A DNA stretch of 64,000 nt, from positions 186,001-250,000 of the forward strand of contig NZ_VMRJ01000006.1 of the NCBI RefSeq assembly GCF_007713685.1, read 5' to 3'. This document shows positions 8,073-17,300 of this stretch, one piece after another. This DNA is from Hymenobacter setariae (lineage in GTDB: Bacteria > Bacteroidota > Bacteroidia > Cytophagales > Hymenobacteraceae). Both the position numbers and the translations under genes were made by a program. The first letter of the stretch is position 1. Every line of letters starts with the position of its first letter. Below the pieces are notes generated by a model. It made no database searches and was not told where the DNA came from. It saw only the letters and a program-made list of their open reading frames with translations.

Positions 8073-9131
8073 ATGCATTTTAAAGTCCTATATCAACTGC
8101 GGGTGTTGCTGCCCGTTTTTGTTAGCTTTTTCCTTAGCCTGCCCAGTGCCCATGCTCAAATCCAATACGCTAATAAAGTAGTGATGGAAGAAGGCATTGT
8201 GTCGGATAACACTCGGGCGGCCGATGGCAACCTAGCCACCAATGCCACCATCAAGCCCTCCTTACTGCTCGGCTACACTAGGCTGCGGGTCAGCTTCCCC
8301 ACCACGGCCGCTGCAGGCAAAGAGGCGGGCATGTACATCAAACCGAATATTCTGATTTCGGCTGCCCTGCTAGGTGGCGCTACCCTGAATACTTTCTACA
8401 AGGACGGCTCTACCATTACCCCCGTCGATAGCCATTTACTGAGCAGCGATTTACTGAACCTGAAGATTGAAGTCTCGGGTATTCGGCGAATCTCTTTTAC
8501 CCCGACTCAGCCCTTCAACCAGATAGAGCTAGTTTTCTTCTCTGTGCTAGCCCTAGGCCAAGACATTGAGATATACGAGGCCTTTAGCACGGCAGCGCCC
8601 CTACCGGTAGTGCTCACCAGCTTCCAGGCCGCGGCTACGCCGGCGGGCGTGTCGCTGTCGTGGGGCACCGCCTCGGAGCACGCTGCCGACCAGTTTGTGG
8701 TGGAGCGGGCCGCTGCCGATGCCCCCGGCAACTTCCAAGCCATTGGGCGGGTGCAAGCCGCGGGCACTTCTGCGCAGGCCCGTACTTACCAGTTTGTAGA
8801 TGCCGAAGCTACCTCCGCCGCCCGGCGCTACTACCGCCTGCGGCAGCTCGACCACGATGGCACGGCCACTTTTAGCCCAGTAGTGGCGGTGCAGGCCGAG
8901 GCCCTAGCCACCCGGTTGCTAGCATATCCTAGCCCCACTGTCGGGACACTCACTGTGGCTGGGGCGGCGGGTTCCGAGTTTAGCATACTAGACCAGCTAG
9001 GCCGGCCTGTGCGGCACGCCACCACCAGCCCTAGCCAGCCGCAACTAGATGTAAGCAGCTTGCCTGCTGGCCTATACTTTGTGCAAGACGCCACCACCGG
9101 CCAGCGAGCGAAGTTCTTGAAGGCCAACTAA
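8073..9131 (+). CDS. Secreted protein with T9SS C-terminal sorting domain
   Basis: The 352-residue protein starts with a signal peptide ending near SAHAQ. A beta-rich N-terminal domain of unknown function covers about 30-175. A fibronectin-like segment typical of Bacteroidota cargo follows (LTSFQAAATPAGVSLSW, then FVVERA). The last 75 residues form a type A T9SS sorting domain (YPSPTVGTLTV, LPAGLYFV, final KFLKAN). It should be exported by Sec, then by the SprA-based translocon encoded at 34138-41841, and anchored or released at the cell surface. Its activity is unknown. Confidence 0.88.
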   Translation: MHFKVLYQLRVLLPVFVSFFLSLPSAHAQIQYANKVVMEEGIVSDNTRAADGNLATNATIKPSLLLGYTRLRVSFPTTAAAGKEAGMYIKPNILISAALLGGATLNTFYKDGSTITPVDSHLLSSDLLNLKIEVSGIRRISFTPTQPFNQIELVFFSVLALGQDIEIYEAFSTAAPLPVVLTSFQAAATPAGVSLSWGTASEHAADQFVVERAAADAPGNFQAIGRVQAAGTSAQARTYQFVDAEATSAARRYYRLRQLDHDGTATFSPVVAVQAEALATRLLAYPSPTVGTLTVAGAAGSEFSILDQLGRPVRHATTSPSQPQLDVSSLPAGLYFVQDATTGQRAKFLKAN

Positions 9132-9158
9132 GGGCAGTAGCCTTGCTACCTCGCTTCG

Positions 9159-9863
9159 CTACTTGCCAAGCGCAAATACTGCGGGCCGCTTGTGCAGCTT
9201 GGGCAACTCGGGCAGGCGGCGCCAATCGGCCACGGGCAGCGTGCGCACATACTCGGTGGGCGCGGTAAGGTCGGCGGCTACGCACAGGCGCGTGGCGGGC
9301 CCTAGGTGTGCCAGCAAGTCGGCCAGCAGTTGGTCGTTGCGGTAGGGCGTTTCGATAAACAGCTGCGACTGGTCGCGCTGGGCGCTTTCCTTTTCGAGTT
9401 GCTTGATGGCCGCAATGCGCGGGCCTTTCTCGATGGGCAAATACCCGTGAAATGCAAACCGCTGCCCATTGAGCCCCGAGCCCATGAGCGCTAGTAAGAT
9501 GCTCGACGGCCCCACCAGTGGCCGCACCGGCAGCCCCAGCCGGTGCGCCTCCTGCGCCAGTGCCGCGCCGGGGTCGGCAATGCCGGGGCAGCCGGCTTCC
9601 GACAGTACGCCCGCTTCGAGGCCCTGCTTGAGCAGTGGCTCTAGCGCGGCGCGCACTTGAGCTGGCGTGCTGTCTTTGTCAATCAGCTCAAAGCGAATGT
9701 CTTCGATGACGCGGTGCGGGGCCACCTCCTTTACGAAGCGGCGGGCCGTGCGCAGGTTTTCGACCAGAAAGTAGGGCAGCCGAGCCACGGCCGCCACCAC
9801 CTGCGGCGGCAGCACCTGCGGCGCCGTGCCCTCGGCCAGCGGGGTAGGGAGGAGGTAAAGCAT
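9159..9863 (-). CDS. RsmI-like SAM-dependent methyltransferase (tetrapyrrole methylase fold)
   Basis: This 234-residue protein opens with LYLLPTPLAEG, and has SEAGCPGIADPGAAL and LVGPSSILLALMGSG, matching the short Bacteroidota branch of the RsmI family (16S rRNA cytidine 2'-O-methyltransferase). That branch is related to tetrapyrrole methylases. The longer frame to 9944 runs through satellite repeat, so the ATG at 9863 is chosen. Whether this short form modifies rRNA like E. coli RsmI cannot be told from sequence. It lies 83 bases downstream of the hydrolase and could be co-transcribed with it. Confidence 0.82.
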   Translation of the reverse strand: MLYLLPTPLAEGTAPQVLPPQVVAAVARLPYFLVENLRTARRFVKEVAPHRVIEDIRFELIDKDSTPAQVRAALEPLLKQGLEAGVLSEAGCPGIADPGAALAQEAHRLGLPVRPLVGPSSILLALMGSGLNGQRFAFHGYLPIEKGPRIAAIKQLEKESAQRDQSQLFIETPYRNDQLLADLLAHLGPATRLCVAADLTAPTEYVRTLPVADWRRLPELPKLHKRPAVFALGK

Positions 9864-9950
9864 ATTAATGAGCAATGGGCAGTGAATAATGAGCAGCGAA
9901 AGAAGAAGGGCAGGCGATGTATTGTAAGCCTGCCCGTCGCTCATTGTTAA
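9864..9950. repeat. TGAGCAATG satellite at the hydrolase 3' end
   Basis: Units of ATTAATGAGCAATG and AATGAGCAGCGA, with a facing CGCTCATTGTTAATG, fill the gap between hydrolase and methyltransferase. The repeat reaches into the last codons of the hydrolase (Met-Ser-His-stop). Confidence 0.55.
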
Positions 9951-10750
9951 TGGCTCATAAAAGCGAAGTTGCGCACTAGCCCAAAAATCTCGTCGGGCTT
10001 TTCGGCGTGCACCCAGTGGCCGGCATCGGGCACGGTAGCCACCTGGGAGTTGGGAAACAACGCTGGAATGCCGTGCAGCTTGTCGTCGGCCGTGATGTAG
10101 TCCGACTTGCCGCCCCGGATAAATAGTGTGGGCTTCAGGAACGGCTGGGCCGATGAGATTTCCTGGCCCACGGCCGCTAGGTTCTCAACCAGCGCCGGTA
10201 GGTTGATACGCCAGGCAAAGGAGTTGTCCTCGCGCCGGTACAGGTTTTTCAGCAAAAACTGCCGCACGCCCAGCTGCGGAATGCGCGGCAACAGCGCCGC
10301 CTCAGCCTGCTGCCGGTTCTGGATGGTGCTTAGGTCCACGGCCTGCAAGCCCGCAATGATATCATCTTGATGCTCCATGTCCGAAAAGCGCGGCGCGATA
10401 TCGAGCACGATGAGCTGCGCCAGCCGCTCGGGGTAACCTAGGGCCAGGGTCATGGCCACCTTGCCGCCCATGCTGTGCCCCAGTAGCGTGAGGCGCGCCG
10501 AATCGAGCCCTAGGTGGTCAAACAGCGCCAGCACGTCTTGCGCCATTAGGGCGTAGCTGTGCTCAGGTGCATGAAACGAGCGCCCGTGGTTGCGTAAGTC
10601 CACGCTAATTACCCGCAAGCCGGCTTCGTCGGCCCAGCGGCGTGCCAGCGTCTGCCAGTTGTCGAGGGTGCCAAAGAGGCCGTGCAAAATCACCAAGGGT
10701 GGCGCGGCCGGGTCGCCTTGTTCAAGAAAGTGCAGCAGGGGAGTAGCCAT
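9947..10750 (-). CDS. Alpha/beta hydrolase, YbfF-like esterase
   Basis: The 267-residue protein has the oxyanion turn LHGLFGT, the nucleophile elbow GHSMGG (S93), an acid in GGKSDYI and the histidine in DAGHWVHAEKP. This is a complete catalytic triad of a short-chain esterase of the YbfF type. The ATG at 10750 (MATPLLHFLEQG) fits the family; the 20 extra upstream residues do not. A near-consensus -7 box, CATCTTTG, lies at 10774-10781. The last three codons coincide with a copy of the TGAGCAATG repeat, so the original C-terminus may have been altered. Confidence 0.88.
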   Translation of the reverse strand: MATPLLHFLEQGDPAAPPLVILHGLFGTLDNWQTLARRWADEAGLRVISVDLRNHGRSFHAPEHSYALMAQDVLALFDHLGLDSARLTLLGHSMGGKVAMTLALGYPERLAQLIVLDIAPRFSDMEHQDDIIAGLQAVDLSTIQNRQQAEAALLPRIPQLGVRQFLLKNLYRREDNSFAWRINLPALVENLAAVGQEISSAQPFLKPTLFIRGGKSDYITADDKLHGIPALFPNSQVATVPDAGHWVHAEKPDEIFGLVRNFAFMSH

Positions 10751-10810
10751 GAGATAGAAGCGAAATAGAAATACAAAGATGGCAGCCCGCCGCTCGGAAA
10801 AGGGCGCCAT

Positions 10811-11376
10811 GTAGCCTGCTACCTGGCAAAGTGGTGGGCTAGCTGCCTACCACGGCACAGCGCACCCAGGGGTGGTTAATGAGCAAAGCGACAGTGATTA
10901 CTATTTTTTAAAGTTGACTTAGCATCATGCTACACTTCAGGTTACTCGATAGTAGTTTTGAAAATAGGTTTGGTTTAATATTGTATTATAATGTCACATA
11001 ATATTATTCTATAGGTAATGAGTAAGGTCAAATCTGCTTTTATAACCCACAGCTTGCGGCCTTTCAGCTAGTAGCGATAAAATAGCCAGCATAGCATCTT
11101 AAGCAGTTTACCGAGAATAATACCTTGTTAAGCTAATAAATAGAGTTGCAAAAGACCAGCTTTGTTACTTGTCAATTATAAAGGACCTATTCTAATCGAG
11201 TGCTACTAGCTAAAAGCCCTTTATTATTTACCATTCTGATTCTATTGTATATATGATAAACATAATTTATAAAATAAATAAGATTGGCTTGCTAGTAATC
11301 AGTAGCCGTGCAGCGCTGTCTAAACCGTTGGGCAGGGTAGGTTGAGTTTGCTGATACTTGGTTAAAAACTTTAGAT
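10811..11376. other. 566-base AT-rich gap upstream of the biosynthetic cluster
   Basis: From about 10880 the sequence is much richer in A and T than any gene around it. I see no credible gene on either strand; the 75-residue antisense frame at 11267-11494 overlaps the NRPS start and has no family features. It holds a candidate promoter (10942-10972) and would leave a leader of about 400 bases before the NRPS. Confidence 0.6.
10942..10972 (+). promoter_or_regulatory. Candidate Bacteroidota promoter for the NRPS-PKS operon
   Basis: TAGGTTTG at 10965-10972 matches the TAnnTTTG -7 element, with TTA (one change from TTG) 20 bases upstream. A second exact -7 match, TAGTTTTG, lies at 10953-10960 without a good -33. 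The assignment is by pattern only. Confidence 0.35.
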
Positions 11377-14300
11377 ATGTACGAAGAGAGCAAAGCTGCT
11401 TTCGTAGCAGTTCATCAGCTCGTCGAGCAGTCGGCTCAGCGGTATCGCAACCAACCAGCTGTGGTAGATGGGGCCGCCACTTATACCTACGCACAGCTGC
11501 TGGCGCGGGCCGACCAGCTTAGCCGGGCTATTCGGCACCAAGCCCCAGCCGCCGAGTTGGTGGGCCTCAGCACCACGCGCGGGTTCGATATGGTCGTGGG
11601 GGCATTGGCCATTCTGAAGGCGGGCAAAGCATACTTGCCTCTTAATCCCAGCTACCCCACGCAGCGCCTGGCGCAGCTCGTGGCCAGCTCGGGCATCACG
11701 AGCTGCGTAGCGCCCCCTACAGATGCCGCTGCCCTAGGAGCACTGGGCTTGCAAGTTCTTGCTTCCGACGCAGCACATACTTCTGAAAGCCAAGTTGTGA
11801 CCCAGGGTGCAGCGGCCTACGTGCTCTATACCTCTGGCTCGACTGGCGAGCCTAAGGGCGTGTGCATGGGCCACAAGGCGCTGGTGAACTTGCTGCAGTG
11901 GCAAAACGAGCATTCGCTGGCGGGCCCTGGCACGCGCACCTTGCAGTTTGCGCCGCTGAGTTTTGACGTATCGTTTCAGGAGATTTTCGCTACCCTGACT
12001 ACAGGCGGCACACTGGTACTGCTTAATGAAGAGCAGCGCCTCGACTTCGACGGCCTGCTGGAATTGCTTGAGGCAGAAGCTGTCAGCCGGCTGTTTTTGC
12101 CCTTCGTGGCGCTGCAAGCCCTGGCCGAAGCCGCCGTAAGCGCTCAGCGCTTTCCCAGCGCTTTGCGCGAAATCATGACGGCCGGTGAGCAGCTTAAGAT
12201 TACGCCGCAGCTCGCGGCCTTTTGCGCGGCGCTGCCCGGCTGCGTGCTCTACAACCAGTACGGCCCCACCGAGTGCCACGTCGTGACGCAGCTGCGCCTG
12301 GCGGGCTCGCCGACTGCCTGGCCTGCACTGCCGGGCATCGGCCAAGCTATTGCTAACACCGAGGTTTTCTTTCTAGATACCGAGCTGCGCCCCGTGCCCG
12401 CTGGCAAAGTGGGCGAGCTGTGCATTGCCGGTACGTGCCTAGCCGAAGGCTACCTCAATCAACCCACGCTCACAGGGGCAAAATTTGTGCAAGGCGCAGA
12501 TGGAAAGCGCTTTTACCGCACTGGCGACCTAGGGCGCTACCTGCCCGATGGCAACATCGAGTTTCTGGGGCGTCAAGATGACCAGGTTAAAATCCGCGGG
12601 CACCGCGTCGAGGTAGGGGAGGTGGAGGTGGCGCTGGCCGATTTGCCGGGCGTTCGGCAGGCCGTGGTGGTGGCCCACGCTGGCCCTACCGGTTCGCCTC
12701 AGCTAGTGGCGTACCTCGTGGCTGCGCCCGGTGCCGAGCCAGCGGTATCGGTGGTGCGCCAGGCGCTGGCCGAGCGCCTGCCCGACTACATGCTGCCCAG
12801 TGCATTTGTGTGGCTAGCCGAGCTACCCAAAACTACTAGCGGTAAGGTTGACAAGAAAGCCCTACCTGCTCCCGAGCGCAAGCGCCCTGCCCTAGGTGTG
12901 CCGTTTCGGAGGCCAGCCGCCGGTGCCGAGCAGCACGTGGCGCAGCTTTGGGCTGAGCTGCTGCAGCTAGATGAGATAGGGGCCGACGACAATTTTTTTG
13001 AGCTAGGCGGCAACTCGCTACTGGCCCAAAAAACAGTTGCTACTCTCCAAAAGCGGCACCAATACGCCGTGCCCATCACCAAGCTTTACCAGCTGCCAAC
13101 GGCGGCTGGCCTGGCTGCCTACCTAGGTGGTGGGGGCCAGTCTCGCCCGGTCCCGGCCGACCTTAGCCAAGCCCGCGTCAGTCATGCAGGCGACATTGCG
13201 GTCATTGGCTTGGCGGGACGCTTTCCGGGGGCGGCGTCGGTGGCGGAGCTGTGGGATGTGCTGGCGCAGGGTCGCGAAACTATTCGATTTTTTAGCTCTG
13301 AAGAGCTAGATGCGTCAATTCCGGCGGCACTCAAAAACGACCCGCTGTACGTAGCAGCCCGCGGCGTAATTGACCACGCGGAGGATTTCGACACCCGCTT
13401 TTTTAATCTGCCACCCAAGCTGGCCGAGCTGATGGACCCGCAGCAGCGGGTATTTCTGGAAATAGCCTGGGAGGCGCTGGAAGAGGCTGGCTATTTGCCC
13501 CAGACCTACGCTGGGCGTGTGGGCGTGTTTGCGGGCAGTGGTAATAATACTTACTACCTGCGCCACGTGCTGCGCAACCCCGAGCGGGTGGCGCAGCTAG
13601 GCGAGTTTCAGGTAATGACGGTAAATGAGAAGGACTACCTGGCCTCGCGCACAGCCTACCAGCTAGGGCTCACGGGGCCGGCCGTGAGTGTGTACTCGGC
13701 CTGCTCCACGTCGCTGCTGGCCATTACGCAAGCCGTGCAAAGCCTACGTAGCGGCCAATGCGAGGTAGCGCTGGCGGGTGGCGTCAGCATCACGGCGCCG
13801 CTGCGCAGCGGCCACCTTTACCAAGAAGGCGCCATGCTGAGCGGCGATGGCCACTGCCGCCCGTTTGATGCGCAGGCGCAGGGCACCGTGTTCAGCGATG
13901 GGGCCGGGGTAGTGCTGCTCAAGCCCCTCGCCGCGGCCCAGCGCGATGGTGATACCATCCACGCCATTATCAAAGGGGTGGGGGTGAATAATGACGGCGC
14001 TGGCAAGGGCAGCTTCACTGCCCCCAGCGCCGAGGGCCAGGCTGGTGCCATTCGCCAGGCCTTGGCCGATGGCGCTATTGACCCCGCCACCATCAGCTAC
14101 GTGGAGGCCCACGGCACTGCCACGCCGCTTGGCGACCCCATCGAAATCGAGGGCCTGGCTATGGCATTTGGGGAGCAGGCAACCCAGCAGTTTTGCGCCC
14201 TAGGCTCCATCAAAAGCAACCTAGGGCACCTCACGGCGGCAGCCGGGGTGGCGGGCTTTATCAAGACTGTGCTGGCTATGCGCTACCAGCAGCTGCCGGC

Positions 14301-17300
14301 CTCACTAGGCTTTACAACAGCCAACCCGCACATTGATTTTGCGGCTAGTCCCTTCTTCGTCAACGCCAAGCTTTCGCCTTGGCAGCCAGCCGGTACTCGT
14401 CGTGCTGGGGTAAGCTCCTTCGGTGTGGGAGGCACCAATGTGCACGTGGTGCTAGAAGAGTACGTGGTGCCCGAACTCACCGACCCGACCCCAGCGAGCG
14501 CCGAGCGCCCGGCGCAGCTCCTCACGTGGTCGGCCAAGTCAGAAGCCAGCCGCACTGCCTACGCCCAGCAGTTGGCGCAGCACCTAGGTGCTAGTTCGGC
14601 TATTTCCTTAGCCGATGCGGCTTTTACGCTGCACACCACGCGGCCGGCGTTTACGCACCGCGGCTTTGTAGTGGCAAGCACCGCGGCCGAAGCGGCAGTT
14701 GCACTTCAGCGCCCAGCAGGCACCCTAGGCGGCACGAAGACTGTAGCCACAGTGCCAGGTGAAACGGTATTTCTTTTCCCCGGCCAGGGCTCGCAATACC
14801 TAAACATGGGGCGCGGCCTTTACGAGCATGAGCCCGCCTATCGCCAAGCGATAGACGAATGCGCGACCCTGCTGCACGACCAGCTAGCCATGGATATCCG
14901 TGAGGTGCTGTATCCTGCGCCGGGCAGCAGCGGTGCTGAAGAACGCCTAAAAAATACGCGCTACACCCAGCCGGCGCTTTTCGTGACGGAGTACGCCCTG
15001 GCGCAGCTGTGGCAGAGCTGGGGCATTCGACCTAGTATTTTGTGCGGCCACAGTGTGGGCGAGTTTGTGGCGGCCCACCTGGCGGGTGTGTTCACGCTGG
15101 CCGATGCCCTGCGGCTCGTGGCCACCCGCGCCCAGCTGGTGAGCGAGCTGCCGCGCGGCAGTATGCTAGCAGTGCAGTTGCCCGCTGCCGAAGTACTAGC
15201 CCAGCTGCCAGCCGCCCTCTCGCTAGCGGCCACTAATGGCGCCCGCCGCTGCGTGGTAGCCGGCCCCGACGAAGACGTAGCCACCTTCGCGCAGTGGCTC
15301 GACGCGCAGGCCATCCCGAGCCGGGTGCTCGCTACCAGCCACGCTTTTCACTCCGCCATGATGGAGCCCGTGCTGCCTACCTTCCGGGCGGCGGTGGCTA
15401 CTGTGGCACTGCACCGCCCCCAGCGGCCGGTGGTATCTACCGTCAGTGGCACTTGGCTGACCGATGCCCAAGCCACCGACCCTGAATACTGGACGCAGCA
15501 CTTGCGGCGCACCGTGCGCTTTGCCGAGGCCCTCGATACCCTAGGGAGCCTTGCCAACCCACTGCTGCTCGAAGTAGGGCCTAGCGGCGTGCTAGCCGCG
15601 CTGGCCCGGCCGCACCTGGGGGGGCGCGCAGCGGCTGTGCTACCGGGCTTACCCCCGGCCACCATTCACACTGATAGCCACGCCATGTTGGCGACAATGG
15701 GTGGATTGTGGATGAATGGTTTGGCTATAGAATTGTCTCGCTTATATCTTGGGCAAGCGCGCCGCAAAATCAGCTTGCCTACCTACGCTTTTGACCGCCA
15801 GCGGTGCTGGGTCGACCCTCCTGCCGCTGTCGCCAGTTCTTCGGCGGCGCCCGCGGCAGAGGAGCTGCCTCGCCCGCTACTACCTGCTACTACCCCGCTA
15901 CTTCCTTCTGCCATTAGTATGAGAAAGACTACGCTGCTTACCAAGGTGCGAACCTTGCTGGAGGAAACCTCCGGCATTGAGCTAACAACCGCCCCACCCA
16001 CCGCCAGCTTCTTGGAAGTTGGGTTTGATTCGTTGCTGCTGACGCAACTGGCCATCACGCTGAAAAAAGAGTTTGGCTTGCCCATCACTTTCCGGCAGCT
16101 GAATGAGGAATATGCGACCCTAGGCCAGCTCGTTGACTACCTAGACCAGCAGTTACCAGCCGAAGCACCAGCCGCTCCTGCGGCGCCAGTGCCTGCTCCT
16201 GCACCGGCTGCCCCCGCACTAGCGGTGCCTGCGCCCGCCATAGTCCCAGTGGGGGCCTTCATGGCGGGGCCAATGCTCCCCGCGCCAGTTGCCAGCGACA
16301 CGCTGGGCCTGCTGGCTCAGCAGCTACAGCTTATTGCCCAGCAAGTGGCCCTGGTGCAAGCCAGTACGGCTGCCGCGGTGCCGCTGCCAATGGCAGCACC
16401 TAGCGTAGCGCCACTCGCCCCGGCCCTAGGTGCTGTGGCGCCAGCCCCTGCGCCCGTAGCACAAGCGCTCTCTTCAGCGCCCGAACTTTCGGCAGAAGAA
16501 GTTGCCGAATTGAAAAAGCCTTTCGGAGCCACTGCCCGCATCGAGCGCCAAGCTACCGAGCTAGGGCCGGGGCAGCAGGCCTTTTTGCAGGAGCTGACTC
16601 GCCGCTACACCAAAAAAACTGCCGCCAGCAAGGCCTATACGCAGCAGCACCGCGCCCGCATGGCCGACCCGCGCGTGGTATCGGGCTTCCGGCCGCTGAC
16701 CAAGGAACTGGTTTATCCGCTGGTAGTCAACCGCTCGCAGGGCAGTCGCCTCTGGGACCTCGACGGCAACGAGTACATCGACGCCCTCAACGGGTTTGGG
16801 TCGTCGCTGCTAGGCTACCAGCCGGCTTTTCTGAAAGAAACGTTGCACGCCCAAATTGAGCAGGGCTACGAGATAGGGCCCCAGCACGTGCTGGCCGGCG
16901 AGGTCAGCAAACTGCTGTGCGAGTTCACGGGCTTCGACCGGGTTGCGTTGTGCAATACTGGCTCAGAAGCCGTCCTAGGTGCCTTGCGTGTGGCCCGCAC
17001 CATTACGGGGCGCTCGCTGGTGGTGGCCTTCACGGGGTCGTATCACGGCATTGTTGATGAGGTGCTGGTGCGCGGCACCAAGCAGCTCAAGTCCTTCCCG
17101 GCGGCGCCTGGCATTATGCCCGAAGCTGTTCAAAACATGCTCATTCTGGACTACGGTACTGACGAGAGCCTGCGCATCATCCAGGAGCGGGCGCACGAGC
17201 TGGCGGCCGTACTGGTCGAGCCCGTGCAAAGCCGGCGGCCCGAATTCCGGCCGGTGGCATTCCTAAAGCAGGTGCGCGAGGTAACGGCCGCCGCGGGTAC

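Noticed and set aside
11267..11494. 75-residue minus-strand frame over the NRPS start
   Set aside because: No family features, half of it antisense to conserved adenylation-domain sequence.
16150..16500. Possible extra domain between the ACP and the aminotransferase
   Set aside because: The stretch is almost only Ala, Pro, Val and Gln and is best read as a flexible linker.
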